The notes under the pieces: model-generated
Told to the model about the DNA's origin: nothing
Databases searched by the model: none
Seen by the model: only the letters and a program-made list of their open reading frames with translations
NCBI RefSeq assembly: GCF_009829085.1
Contig: NZ_WUQY01000021.1
Coordinates: forward strand, 1 to 64,000
Origin: Sphingobacterium bovisgrunnientis
GTDB lineage: Bacteria > Bacteroidota > Bacteroidia > Sphingobacteriales > Sphingobacteriaceae
Length of the DNA stretch: 64,000 nt
Direction of reading: 5' to 3'
Position numbers and translations under genes: made by a program
Part shown: one piece after another, positions 48,393 to 57,668 of the stretch
How the letters are laid out: each line of letters begins with the position of its first letter
Numbering within the stretch: position 1 is the stretch's first letter

Positions 48393-49304
48393 CTAGACAT
48401 TATACCATTTTCCTTCAAAAGACAACTCAGAATTGAAAAATTCTAATTTTGCTTCTTCAACTAAAGGATTCAATTCACGGTATCGTGCTGAATAATGCCC
48501 TAATAATAATTTTTTAGCGCCGACATGATTGGCTACTTGCGCAGCTTCAAGTGCTGTACTGTGCAAAGTTTCTATCGCTCGCTCCTTCATATCATGCATA
48601 AATGTGCTTTCATGATACAAAAGATCAACATTTTGAATACTGGATACATAAGACTCGAAAGCGCGTGTATCCGAACAGTATGCATAACTGCGAGAAGCCG
48701 GAGCTGGCTTGGTTAGTTCCGCTGCTTTATAAACTGTTCCATCCAAATCCACACAGTCCATACCGCGCTTTAATTGCTGTAAAAAGACTGTTGGAATATT
48801 TAATTTTTCGATTTTCTCTCGAATAATTGATGCATTTCGAGGCGCTTCATCGAATCGAAACCCAGTTGTAGGCACGCGATGGCGCAACGGAAATGATTTC
48901 ACTGAAATAGAATTATTTTGAAAAATAACCTCTTCCTCATTCGAATTTGTCGGGTGAAAAATCAAATTAAATTGTAAAAAGGTTTCCGAGTATTTGAGTT
49001 GCAGATTGATAATTTCAATCAATGGTTCAGGACCATACAGATGAAGATCACTATGTCGACCATGCAGATTCATTGATGACAACAAACCGACTAAGCCCAA
49101 ATAGTGATCTCCATGTAAATGACTGATAAAAATGTGTGATATTTTATTACTTTTCACACCATACCGATGCAATTGCATTTGCGTCCCTTCACCACAGTCA
49201 ATCAGATATATTTGCTCATTGAAATTAATGATTTGGGCAGTTGGGTGACGATCATACATAGGCGTAGCCGAACTATTCCCCAAAATCAAAACTTCAAATT
49301 TCAT
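48393..49304 (-). CDS. rnz: Ribonuclease Z (tRNA 3' endonuclease)
   Basis: 303 residues, metallo-beta-lactamase fold. The Zn motif is FISHLHGDHYLGLVGLL; the N terminus ends its first strand with GNSSATPMYDRHPTAQ; the late ligands are YCSDT, HESTF and LLGHYSARY. It removes 3' trailers of tRNA precursors. It follows the STAS gene by 6 bp, a pairing I believe is recurrent in Bacteroidota. Confidence 0.95.
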   Translation of the reverse strand: MKFEVLILGNSSATPMYDRHPTAQIINFNEQIYLIDCGEGTQMQLHRYGVKSNKISHIFISHLHGDHYLGLVGLLSSMNLHGRHSDLHLYGPEPLIEIINLQLKYSETFLQFNLIFHPTNSNEEEVIFQNNSISVKSFPLRHRVPTTGFRFDEAPRNASIIREKIEKLNIPTVFLQQLKRGMDCVDLDGTVYKAAELTKPAPASRSYAYCSDTRAFESYVSSIQNVDLLYHESTFMHDMKERAIETLHSTALEAAQVANHVGAKKLLLGHYSARYRELNPLVEEAKLEFFNSELSFEGKWYNV

Positions 49305-49310
49305 ATTACT

Positions 49311-49682
49311 TTATCCTCCTATTAAATCGCGCTGTAGCTCATTCCCAAAAATCCAATCCTCAGCAGCTGCCAATGATTTCAAGATTGTGAAATGCATATC
49401 CAAATGTAATACTTTCAGTGTTTGTTCCACCTGCGGATTGATATTAATTATTATAAAATCTCCGCCCGCCGCATTACAAAGGCGGTGTGCCAATAAGCCC
49501 ATGCGTATGCCTTCTTCACTGATCTCTTTTACTTGATTAAGATCTAACACAATATTTCGTTGCCCAGCAGTATTTCGTAACATGAATTCTCCTTTTAAAT
49601 AATTTGCGGCAGTTCCATCTATTACTTCACGCAAAGGTTCGATGACTACATAGCGTTCGTGCTTGTCAATTGTGTATTTCAT
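49311..49682 (-). CDS. STAS-domain protein (anti-sigma-factor-antagonist-like) without phosphorylatable Ser
   Basis: About 123 residues from the ATG at 49682; a TTG six bases upstream opens a slightly longer frame but is not needed. The fold resembles SpoIIAA/RsbV. Where active members have DSSG, this protein has SEEG (S55-E56-E57-G58), so the phosphorylated Ser is Glu. It may be locked in a phosphomimetic state or work by non-phosphorylated binding. It lies between purC and rnz in a tight run, with no kinase or sigma factor nearby. Confidence 0.82.
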   Translation of the reverse strand: MKYTIDKHERYVVIEPLREVIDGTAANYLKGEFMLRNTAGQRNIVLDLNQVKEISEEGIRMGLLAHRLCNAAGGDFIIININPQVEQTLKVLHLDMHFTILKSLAAAEDWIFGNELQRDLIGG

Positions 49683-49701
49683 AATCAAGATATTTATGTT
49701 T

Positions 49702-50646
49702 TTATAATTCCCTTAAAGCTTTGCTGATATTGCTTTCTACACGTGCTAACACTTCACCTTCAGCAGGATATTGAAATTTCTCACCTACGATATGCTCATA
49801 CAACTCAATGTAACGCTCAGAAATAGATTTCACAATCTCTTCTGTCATTTCTGGAACTTGCTGTCCTTCTTTTCCTTGAAAACCATTTTCAATCAACCAC
49901 TGACGTACAAATTCTTTTGAAAGCTGCTTTTGAGGCTCTCCATTGGCTTGTCTTTCTTCATATCCTTCTAGGTAGAAATAACGTGATGAATCTGGTGTGT
50001 GAATTTCATCCATCAAATAGATTTGTCCATCTTTCTTCCCAAACTCGTATTTCGTATCCACAAGTATCAGTCCTCTTTCCTTAGCAATTTCCGTACCTCT
50101 TTGGTATAATGCGTGCGCATATTTCTCTAATTGCTCATAATCTTCCTGACTCACAATACCCTTAGCAATAATATCTTCTTTAGAAATATCCTCATCATGC
50201 CCCACTGCTGCTTTTGTCGTAGGCGTAATAATCGGCTCTGGAAGCTTATCATTTTCTTTCAACCCTTCGGGCAAAGTAACACCACACAACTGACGACCGC
50301 CATCACGATATGTACGCCATGCATGACCAGACATATAACCGCGGATAACCATCTCCACTTTGAACGGCTTGCACATGTGCCCTACTGTAGCAGAAGGATC
50401 CGGCACAGCGATTACCCAATTTGGTAGAATATCCGCTGTAGCTTTCAAAAATTTTGCGGCGATTTGATTTAAAACTTGACCTTTATAAGGTATAGGCTCA
50501 GGCAACACTACATCAAAAGCCGAAATACGATCTGATGCTACCATTACCAGGTATTCGTTGTCAATAGTATATACATCTCTAACTTTACCTCTGTAAAAAG
50601 CAGTTTGTTTGTCAAACTTAAAATTCGTTTCTTTTATCGCACTCAT
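49702..50646 (-). CDS. purC: Phosphoribosylaminoimidazole-succinocarboxamide synthase
   Basis: 314 residues, the longer SAICAR synthetase form. Motifs: [28 protein letters not shown] at the N terminus, [28 protein letters not shown] and [13 protein letters not shown]. Step 8 of purine synthesis: CAIR + Asp + ATP. A hairpin with T-run sits a few bases before its start. Confidence 0.97.
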   Translation of the reverse strand: MSAIKETNFKFDKQTAFYRGKVRDVYTIDNEYLVMVASDRISAFDVVLPEPIPYKGQVLNQIAAKFLKATADILPNWVIAVPDPSATVGHMCKPFKVEMVIRGYMSGHAWRTYRDGGRQLCGVTLPEGLKENDKLPEPIITPTTKAAVGHDEDISKEDIIAKGIVSQEDYEQLEKYAHALYQRGTEIAKERGLILVDTKYEFGKKDGQIYLMDEIHTPDSSRYFYLEGYEERQANGEPQKQLSKEFVRQWLIENGFQGKEGQQVPEMTEEIVKSISERYIELYEHIVGEKFQYPAEGEVLARVESNISKALREL

Positions 50647-50652
50647 ACTATC

Positions 50653-50674
50653 AAAAATGGCACCGCAAGGTGCC
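50653..50674 (-). terminator. Terminator-like hairpin between phoH and purC
   Basis: GGCACC and GGTGCC form a 6-bp stem with a 4-nt loop; the minus strand then has five T. The T-run ends seven bases before the purC ATG (50646), a layout repeated at hisIE/WD40. Confidence 0.65.
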
Positions 50675-50681
50675 TTATATA

Positions 50682-51659
50682 TTAATTATTATTATTTAAA
50701 TCTCCGTAAGCTTCTAAAATACGTTTAACCAATTTGTGACGTACGACATCGCTTCCTGTTAAGTAGACAATATCGATACCTTTTATACCATCTAAGATTT
50801 TAATCGCCGTAGCTAATCCCGATTGGTTTTTCTTTGGCAAATCTATTTGTGTCAAATCACCTGTCACAATAAACTTGGCAGTAGGCCCCATACGCGTCAA
50901 AAACATTTTCAGCTGCATATCGGTAGCATTCTGCGCCTCATCCAGTATCACAAAGCAATTGTCCAATGTACGACCACGCATAAATGCCAATGGCGCAACT
51001 TCAATAGTTCTATTTTCTAAATAGCCCTTTAATTTTTCAGCAGGAATCATATCATCCAAAGCATCGTACAAAGGTCTCAAATAAGGATCAACCTTCTCTT
51101 TCAAGTCTCCAGGAAGGAATCCCAAATTCTCACCAGCTTCTACCGCTGGACGGGTTAAGATAATGCGTTTGATTTCTTTGTTACGTAATGCACGAACAGC
51201 TAAAGCAACAGCCGTATATGTTTTGCCTGTACCAGCTGGCCCGATAGCAAATAAGATATCATTATTAGATATGCTATCTACCATTTTGCGCTGATTTGGT
51301 GTACGCGCGCGCACGATCAAACCGTTTGGACCATATACAATAGGCTCAGATTTCAACGCTGCAGAAGCATCTTGTTTTCCTGTGGCTGTCGAAGCATCAC
51401 CTTTTGGTTTTACACCCAAAAGTTCTTCCAACTGCACAAGCTCAAGGTTGTCATACTTTGATACATGATCTAGGATTGTAGTAAATACGGACTCAAATAA
51501 TTTTTGTTCCGTTTCTTCGCCCAAAACTTTTAGTTCTGTGCCACGAGCTATCAATCGTAATTTTGCAAATCTTTCTTTAATAGATTCAAAATTTTCATTG
51601 TCAGCTCCCCACAGCGACACTAAATTGACACCTTCTAAATTGATTATTAATTCACTCAA
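50682..51659 (-). CDS. phoH: PhoH-family ATPase
   Basis: 325 residues. Walker A is [11 protein letters not shown] and Walker B is [11 protein letters not shown]; the C terminus has [11 protein letters not shown] and [11 protein letters not shown]. The N-terminal 100 residues are the KH-like region of PhoH1 proteins. It is an RNA-associated ATPase of imprecise function. The start is a TTG at 51659: there is no in-frame ATG nearby and a stop codon lies five codons upstream. A minus-strand TATTTTTG at 51748-51741 with a TTG 23 bp upstream is a good promoter candidate. Confidence 0.93.
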   Translation of the reverse strand: MSELIINLEGVNLVSLWGADNENFESIKERFAKLRLIARGTELKVLGEETEQKLFESVFTTILDHVSKYDNLELVQLEELLGVKPKGDASTATGKQDASAALKSEPIVYGPNGLIVRARTPNQRKMVDSISNNDILFAIGPAGTGKTYTAVALAVRALRNKEIKRIILTRPAVEAGENLGFLPGDLKEKVDPYLRPLYDALDDMIPAEKLKGYLENRTIEVAPLAFMRGRTLDNCFVILDEAQNATDMQLKMFLTRMGPTAKFIVTGDLTQIDLPKKNQSGLATAIKILDGIKGIDIVYLTGSDVVRHKLVKRILEAYGDLNNNN

Positions 51660-51740
51660 ATTATTATATTTTTAGTGTTATGGCTTTATGGTAAAGAATT
51701 ACTTCAATTTTCCCATAATCGATGTAATTTATCTTACTTA

Positions 51741-51774
51741 CAAAAATACAAACTAATATTCTGACTCTCACCAA
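51741..51774 (-). promoter_or_regulatory. Candidate phoH promoter
   Basis: TTG (51774-51772), a 23-bp spacer, TATTTTTG (51748-51741), on the minus strand, about 80 nt before the TTG start. Confidence 0.45.
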
Positions 51775-51832
51775 TTCTAAAAAATATTCACTATTTTAAG
51801 CACAATTAAAGTATTAACAGAGGTAGTTTTTA

Positions 51833-51840
51833 TACCTTTG
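51833..51840 (+). promoter_or_regulatory. -7 element of the SAM hydrolase promoter
   Basis: TACCTTTG, an exact consensus match, about 65 nt before the ATG at 51906. Confidence 0.45.
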
Positions 51841-51905
51841 TAGTCATTTTTAGAAATATTAAGGATATATAGTAGAGGCGTGTCTCTCGCGCACTAACAA
51901 ACAGA

Positions 51906-52688
51906 ATGAGTGTAATTACGTTAACAACTGATCTTGGGTATCGCGATTTTTATCAAGCGGCACTTAAAGGAAGCATTATTTCATTGCTTCCTGATGTCAA
52001 GTTAATTGATATCACGCATGAAATTCCATCTTTCAATATTCAAAATGCAGCATTCGTATTGCAGAATGCTTATCACTATTTCCCTAAAAATACCGTACAC
52101 CTTATCGGTATTGATACCGTATTCCAAGAGGGAAGTCGCTATATTGCCATGAAATTCAATGGGCATTATTTCGTTGGTGCTGATAATGGAATATTCAGTA
52201 TTCTTTTGGGCGAAAATAAGGCAGAACATCTTGTAGAAATTGAAATGATGCAAGATTTACGCTTTTTGCATTTTCCACTGGCAGACATCTTAGTCAAAGC
52301 TGCTTGTCATATTGCTGACGGCAAAGATATCTTGGAGTTGGGATCAGTGATTGATGCGCCACTTCAAAAAGTAACATTATTACCTATCATCGAAGGCAAT
52401 ATCATCAAAGGACACGTTTCTTACATCGACTCATTTGGTAATGTCATTAGTAACATAAGCAAAGACCTGTTTAATCAAGTGCAGAAAGGCCGTAATTTCA
52501 TCTTGCACTTCAAACGTAATGAAACCATCAACAAGATGAGCTGGCATTACAATGAAGTTTCAGAAGGTGAAAAATTATGTCTTTTTGGAATTTCAAATTA
52601 TCTGGAAATTGCCATCAACAAAGGGAACGCCAGTACACTGTTGGGGCTTCATCCCGATGAAACCATCATGGTGGAATTTATAGTTTAA
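51906..52688 (+). CDS. SAM hydrolase / SAM hydroxide adenosyltransferase family (DUF62)
   Basis: 260 residues. Family motifs: ITLTTDLGYRDFYQAALKG with the first Asp, IGIDTVFQEGSRYIA, FVGADNGIFSILL, and HVSYIDSFGNVISNIS. Characterised members split S-adenosylmethionine into adenosine and methionine with water as nucleophile; fluorinase and chlorinase are relatives. There is no sign here of the halogenase insertion. Divergent from phoH and convergent with the outer-membrane gene. Confidence 0.92.
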   Translation: MSVITLTTDLGYRDFYQAALKGSIISLLPDVKLIDITHEIPSFNIQNAAFVLQNAYHYFPKNTVHLIGIDTVFQEGSRYIAMKFNGHYFVGADNGIFSILLGENKAEHLVEIEMMQDLRFLHFPLADILVKAACHIADGKDILELGSVIDAPLQKVTLLPIIEGNIIKGHVSYIDSFGNVISNISKDLFNQVQKGRNFILHFKRNETINKMSWHYNEVSEGEKLCLFGISNYLEIAINKGNASTLLGLHPDETIMVEFIV

Positions 52689-52689
52689 T

Positions 52690-53322
52690 TTAAAATCCAA
52701 TTCCTAACATCACAGATAACCGATGCAAATTATATGTGCTTTCGGTATAATTATCATAGCCACTTAAGATTTCGTCATTTTTAACACTTGAAAAATCATT
52801 TGCCTCAAACATCCAACCGATATTGTTGAAATACATATTTTCAGTGAAACGTTGATATTTATACCCGAAAGATAAAGTAATATGTGATCTTTTCTCTTTA
52901 CTTGTATACCACAATAAACCTATTTGCGGAGAAGCTAGTAACCCGCCTTTATATGATATTTTGGAATTTGTACTTTCTTCCGACTTATTTAAATTTACGC
53001 TATATCCTAAATCAAAAGCTCCATACAAGGATTTAGATTTATCTGGACATAGAATATATTTTGCTTGTGTAAATAAGGGTAAAGCCTTAAATGGATTACC
53101 TTCATTTTCATTAAATGTGTATTTTTCATACCCTACCCCAAGTCCTGCAGAAAATTTATTTGTATACTTCCATGCATTTAGTCCGCGAAAAGAAGGCCCT
53201 AGTTCCATAGTTGCGGGACCATAGGTCAATATTCCACCTTCGAGATGAGTAAACCTCTCAATTTGGCAATATGAAGTAGATATTGATAGTAAAAATGAGA
53301 TTGTTATTAATATCTCTTTCAT
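52690..53322 (-). CDS. Predicted outer-membrane beta-barrel protein
   Basis: 210 residues. Signal peptide ending STSYC, then alternating amphipathic strands with aromatic girdles (FSAGLGVGYEKY, SHITLSFGYKYQRF) and a C-terminal Phe (SVMLGIGF). It looks like a small barrel of about eight to ten strands; no family was recognised. Its start follows the LVIVD lipoprotein stop by one base, so the two are an operon and may be partners. Confidence 0.8.
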   Translation of the reverse strand: MKEILITISFLLSISTSYCQIERFTHLEGGILTYGPATMELGPSFRGLNAWKYTNKFSAGLGVGYEKYTFNENEGNPFKALPLFTQAKYILCPDKSKSLYGAFDLGYSVNLNKSEESTNSKISYKGGLLASPQIGLLWYTSKEKRSHITLSFGYKYQRFTENMYFNNIGWMFEANDFSSVKNDEILSGYDNYTESTYNLHRLSVMLGIGF

Positions 53323-53323
53323 A

Positions 53324-54571
53324 TTAATCTACAAGAGGTTTAACGGAAATACAGCTCAACAATTTCAACTTCGATTTGTCTGAATAATCGTATTGGCAAA
53401 CTCCATTTTCACCTATGACAATCAAAGATTTTGGACCCGGAATCACATCTGTACTATTCAATTGTGCGAGATGCTCAAGGGGCATATCTCCTACTTTCGT
53501 TACATCCTTCGCATTAAAGCTTTTAAATCCAAACTGTCCTTCGCAGATATAAAGTACATCCCCCGCTAAGCCTAGACCATGTGGATTTTGCATTTGGAAC
53601 GTTTTTAGAAGCTTTGGCTTTGTCAAATCTTTAATATCCACAACCTCCAAAACATTTACCTTGCCTGCACAAACAGCACCTGTACGTAAAGTTACAAAAG
53701 CATAATCATCATTCACCACGACAGGATCGCAAGCACGCACATGTTCATATCGTGACAATTTTTTAGGTTGAGCAGCATTGTCAATATTGTAAATATACAT
53801 GCCTGAATTTGTACCTATAAACAAATTATTTTTATAAGGAAATATAGTTTCAATACCCCAACCCAGTTTAATATTTTTAGAAAACACAGGTTTAGTTTTA
53901 TCTGAGACATCGAATAAATTTAAGGACGACTGATCGACAGCATATAAATGTTCATTAGCTAAAGTAAATCTTGCCATCGACCCACCTTGACCATAACTTC
54001 CTCCACCACTATAATTCAAATGATTTGAAGTTTCCGCATAGTAAGATACATATGGATTATATTTTCGAAAATCTTCTCTATTAATAACGGTGTCTACATA
54101 ACCAACTACGACATCCTGCAAAGATTTTGTTTCATAATTGTACTGATATACGTTTTTAAACGTTTCTTCTATTCGATGTAATAAAGTAGGGTTTGCAGGA
54201 TTTGACAAATCAAAAGTTAACAAATCAACATAACTATCCGCATAAAGAACATTGTCCTTCACAGCCATGTCTACATTACCAGGAATACTCAAAAAAGATA
54301 ATGCAGTTGGATTAGCAGGATTTGCATTGTTAAAAATATGAATACCCTTCATCGGCTCATTTATAAATAAGAAGTCTTTAAAAATGTAAATCTTACCCGT
54401 TTGCTCTAATGGTTGAGGGGCCACTACCGAAGTCATTAACTTCCGCACGTTCGACATTTTTTCAAAAACTGGAAGTGTAGTTTTGAAATAAGTATTGCTT
54501 TCTACCTTGTCGCAACCCGACAACATGCAAAATACGACACCCAGAAACAAAAAAGATTTTATTAAATTCAT
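53324..54571 (-). CDS. LVIVD-repeat lipoprotein
   Basis: About 415 residues from the ATG at 54571, which begins a clean lipoprotein signal (MNLIKSFLFLGVVFCMLSGC, Cys20). The body has several LVIVD-type repeats of the form LTFDLSNPANPTLLHRI, LFDVSDKTKPVFSKNI and VVDIKDLTKPKLLKTF, which build a beta-propeller. The longer frame from 54616 would put 15 non-signal residues in front and is rejected. Probable surface or periplasmic binding protein; the ligand is unknown. Confidence 0.88.
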   Translation of the reverse strand: MNLIKSFLFLGVVFCMLSGCDKVESNTYFKTTLPVFEKMSNVRKLMTSVVAPQPLEQTGKIYIFKDFLFINEPMKGIHIFNNANPANPTALSFLSIPGNVDMAVKDNVLYADSYVDLLTFDLSNPANPTLLHRIEETFKNVYQYNYETKSLQDVVVGYVDTVINREDFRKYNPYVSYYAETSNHLNYSGGGSYGQGGSMARFTLANEHLYAVDQSSLNLFDVSDKTKPVFSKNIKLGWGIETIFPYKNNLFIGTNSGMYIYNIDNAAQPKKLSRYEHVRACDPVVVNDDYAFVTLRTGAVCAGKVNVLEVVDIKDLTKPKLLKTFQMQNPHGLGLAGDVLYICEGQFGFKSFNAKDVTKVGDMPLEHLAQLNSTDVIPGPKSLIVIGENGVCQYDYSDKSKLKLLSCISVKPLVD

Positions 54572-54686
54572 AATTTGGTTGTTTAGTGCTAGTAAAACGG
54601 TTGTAATACTTTTCACGCTACAATTTCAAGTAAAATTAAACTTATTCGTCAAATCATCGTCTTAATCAACAAAAACATCAGTATAC

Positions 54687-55238
54687 ATGAAAAATTGGCT
54701 TATTGCACTATTATTACTTCTCAGCTTCACATACCCTATATATAGTTTTTCCCAAACACCTTTGGATACATCAAGTACATTCGAAGATCAGCGCAAACGC
54801 GTAAACAATCTTTTGAATGCACGAAATCAAAAATTCGGTGAATATGATGTTTCATTGCAACAGAAAACTGGAATTTTCGGTCTTTTTAAATCTAAGAATG
54901 ATATGCAAAAATCCATAGACATCCTTAAGCAAATCGTCATCACAGACAATAATATTTTTGTGGAGACACGTAAACTTTTGGATTTAAAAGACAGTGAAAA
55001 AGAACGTTTTGAGCAATTAGCTACGGAATACGATCAACAAGTAACAGCTTACATGAAAACCATTTCTAAGCTGCAAAATGAAAATGATAAACTTCGCGAA
55101 ACTATTAAAAAACTAGAAGAGGAAGACCACAGCAGCAGTACCTACATCTATCTTTTTAGTATATTAATTGTGGCGTTGATAGCAGCACTAATCTATCAAT
55201 ATAAGCTATTGAAATCTAAAAATGTGACGAAAGTCTGA
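54687..55238 (+). CDS. Exported coiled-coil protein with C-terminal membrane anchor
   Basis: 183 residues. A signal peptide (ending near YSFSQ) is followed by a charged helical region, with a coiled coil from about 100 to 150 (MKTISKLQNENDKLRETIKKLEEE), then a membrane helix (about 155-172) and a short basic tail. Not a recognised family. It precedes an ABC exporter by about 60 bp, but a promoter-like element lies between them. Confidence 0.75.
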   Translation: MKNWLIALLLLLSFTYPIYSFSQTPLDTSSTFEDQRKRVNNLLNARNQKFGEYDVSLQQKTGIFGLFKSKNDMQKSIDILKQIVITDNNIFVETRKLLDLKDSEKERFEQLATEYDQQVTAYMKTISKLQNENDKLRETIKKLEEEDHSSSTYIYLFSILIVALIAALIYQYKLLKSKNVTKV

Positions 55239-55260
55239 TAGCTACATAGGGGAATATATG

Positions 55261-55268
55261 TACATTTG
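55261..55268 (+). promoter_or_regulatory. -7 element of the ABC exporter promoter
   Basis: TACATTTG matches TAnnTTTG, about 30 nt before the ATG at 55300. Confidence 0.4.
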
Positions 55269-55299
55269 TCGCCATTAAACAAGCATTGAGTTTACGATA

Positions 55300-57138
55300 A
55301 TGGCTAGACAAAGACTGAATAGTGGCAATACCCAAGCTGAAGAATTACCAAAACCAAAGATTAACAAAGAACTTGTAAAAAAAGCTTTAGAAATATTTAC
55401 GTATCTCAAGCCCTATAAATTCAAGTTTATAATCGGCATGGTCTTTTTGGTATTATCTAGCCTGACGATGTTGACATTCCCAGCTCTTTTGGGCGCTATG
55501 ATCGATGCCGCTCAAGGCAAGCAAACTTATCCATGGCTTGAGCCAAGTATACTCTACATCGGATCAATATCAATTGCAATTTTATTCTTTCAGTCGGTAA
55601 CATCATTTTTCCGTATTAGACTATTTGTCGAAATAGCTGAAAAAGCATTAGCCAATATTCGTCGCGACTCCTACCGTAAACTTATAACATTACCTGTTGA
55701 TTTCTTCGCAAATCGCAGAGTAGGCGAATTAAATAGTAGACTTTCAGCTGATTTATCGCAAATTCAAGATACACTGACGACAACATTAGCCGAGATTATC
55801 AGACAAGCATTGAGTCTTTGTATTGGTGTATTATTGCTCGTGTGGGTTTCACCAAAATTAGCTTTAATGAATTTAAGTATTTTGCCAATTTTGGTGGTTA
55901 CTGCTATTTTCTTCGGTAGATTTATTCGTAATCTTTCGCGTCAGACGCAAGATCAATTAGCGGATTCCAATAGCATTGTGCAAGAAACTTTATTGGGCAT
56001 TTCTAATGTCAAAGCATTTGTAAATGAATATTACGAATCTCAACGCTACGGCAAAAAATTAGACAGTGTTGTAAAATTAGCCATCAAAGGCGCTACTTTC
56101 AGAGGTTTATTCGCTTCATTTATTATTTTCTGCATCTTTGGTGCTATCATAGCTGTTATTTGGTATGGCGCGACGCTAGTTGCTACAGGAGAAATTACGG
56201 TTGGAGATTTAACAACCTATATTCTGTATTCAATGTTTGTAGCTGGTTCTATGGGTAGCTTCCCTGAATTGTATGCCGGAATCCAAAAAGCATTGGGTGC
56301 GAGTGAGCGAGTAATTGAAATATTGAATGAACAAACAGAAAATATCACTGTTAGTGAACACAATAAAGAAATTAGCAATCCTATTGCTGGAAAATTGACC
56401 TTCTCCAATATTCAATTTGCTTACCCTTCAAGACCAGATATTGATATATTAAAAGATATTTCTTTTACGGCGAATGCAGGCGAAAAAATTGCTATTGTCG
56501 GCCCAAGTGGTGCTGGAAAATCCACTATTGCTTCCTTAATCTTACAATTCTACAACCCTTCTAAAGGTCAAATTTTATACGACGATATCGATTCATCTCA
56601 TTATTCGCTTACAGATATTCGTAATCAAGTCGCGATTGTACCGCAAGATGTTCTTTTATTTGGAGGTACTATACGTGAAAATATTAATTATGGCCGTCTA
56701 GATGCTAATCCAAACAGTATTATCGAGGCTGCAAAACGTGCCAACGCACATGATTTTATTATGGGATTCCCTGAAGGTTATGATACAGTTGTTGGTGAAC
56801 GCGGTGTCAAACTTTCGGGTGGCCAACGCCAACGCATTGCAATTGCCAGAGCATTGCTAAAGGATCCTTCTATCTTGATTTTAGATGAGGCTACTTCAGC
56901 CTTAGATTCCGAATCCGAACGCCTGGTTCAAGAAGCATTAGAAGAACTAATGAAAAATAGAACTTCTATCATCATTGCACACCGACTTTCGACTATTAAA
57001 AATGCCGATAAAATCGTTGTGGTAGAAAATGGTGTCGTGGCTGAATTTGGAAATCATGACGAATTAATCGCGACAGGATCAGGACTATATCACCATTTAT
57101 ATACATTGCAATCCACACAAAGAACTGTTGAAAGTTAA
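55300..57138 (+). CDS. MsbA-like ABC exporter (fused permease-ATPase)
   Basis: 612 residues. Six-helix transmembrane domain (about 35-335) with FFANRRVGELNSRLSADLSQIQDTL coupling region, then an ATPase domain: Walker A VGPSGAGKSTIA, Q-loop VAIVPQDVLLFGG, signature LSGGQRQRIAIARAL, Walker B ILILDEATSALD, H-loop IIAHRLSTI. Fused half-transporters of this type export lipids or drugs as homodimers. The substrate is not evident from the neighbours. Confidence 0.94.
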   Translation: MARQRLNSGNTQAEELPKPKINKELVKKALEIFTYLKPYKFKFIIGMVFLVLSSLTMLTFPALLGAMIDAAQGKQTYPWLEPSILYIGSISIAILFFQSVTSFFRIRLFVEIAEKALANIRRDSYRKLITLPVDFFANRRVGELNSRLSADLSQIQDTLTTTLAEIIRQALSLCIGVLLLVWVSPKLALMNLSILPILVVTAIFFGRFIRNLSRQTQDQLADSNSIVQETLLGISNVKAFVNEYYESQRYGKKLDSVVKLAIKGATFRGLFASFIIFCIFGAIIAVIWYGATLVATGEITVGDLTTYILYSMFVAGSMGSFPELYAGIQKALGASERVIEILNEQTENITVSEHNKEISNPIAGKLTFSNIQFAYPSRPDIDILKDISFTANAGEKIAIVGPSGAGKSTIASLILQFYNPSKGQILYDDIDSSHYSLTDIRNQVAIVPQDVLLFGGTIRENINYGRLDANPNSIIEAAKRANAHDFIMGFPEGYDTVVGERGVKLSGGQRQRIAIARALLKDPSILILDEATSALDSESERLVQEALEELMKNRTSIIIAHRLSTIKNADKIVVVENGVVAEFGNHDELIATGSGLYHHLYTLQSTQRTVES

Positions 57139-57240
57139 ATTTTGTTAATACTATTTTGTCAAAACTTTTTGGAATGATGGTTGTTCTATTAAAACACTAA
57201 ATAAGTAGTTATATTTATATACAATCAAAATTTCAATATT

Positions 57241-57615
57241 ATGAAAAATAAAAACGGATTAGTAGCATTTGCATTATTAGGACTTGCGGTGGGTACTGCT
57301 GCTTATTATTTATTAGCTACAGAAGATGGCAAGAAAACTTTAGATAAAGCAAATTGTGGTATAAAAGATTTGACTAAATCTATCAAAGAGTTATCTAAGA
57401 AAGAATCTAAAAAAGCATCTAAATTAGCGGCTAGCGCTAAAGAAGAGTTAGAAAATTTAACTGCAAAAGCTAAAGATGCGAGTAAAAGTGTGTTAGACAG
57501 AGTATCGGACAAAGCTTCTACTTGGGCTAATAAAGCATCCGACGCAGCACATGGTGTAGCTAGCAAAGCAGAAGATATTGCTGATAAAGCTAAATCTGAT
57601 ATTTCAAACGCGTAA
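57241..57615 (+). CDS. YtxH-like / late-embryogenesis-like helical protein
   Basis: 124 residues. An N-terminal membrane helix with Gly spacing (GLVAFALLGLAVGTAAYYLL) is followed by about 90 residues of Ala/Lys/Ser/Asp-rich amphipathic helix with loose 11-residue periodicity (SDKASTWANKASDAAHGVAS). Such proteins are usually stress-related and membrane-tethered. Low complexity makes family assignment by similarity unreliable. Confidence 0.75.
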   Translation: MKNKNGLVAFALLGLAVGTAAYYLLATEDGKKTLDKANCGIKDLTKSIKELSKKESKKASKLAASAKEELENLTAKAKDASKSVLDRVSDKASTWANKASDAAHGVASKAEDIADKAKSDISNA

Positions 57616-57654
57616 TCAGGCATTACATGTAATAGACGAATTTCAAATTATGTG

Positions 57655-57662
57655 TATCTTTG
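57655..57662 (+). promoter_or_regulatory. -7 element of the ccmB promoter
   Basis: TATCTTTG, an exact consensus match, ends only six bases before the ccmB ATG (57669), predicting an almost leaderless transcript. Confidence 0.5.
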
Positions 57663-57668
57663 CAACAC

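Noticed and set aside
57400..57610. Apparent repeats in the YtxH-like gene
   Set aside because: The pattern is amphipathic low-complexity coding sequence (Ala/Lys/Ser), not a DNA repeat or CRISPR-like array.
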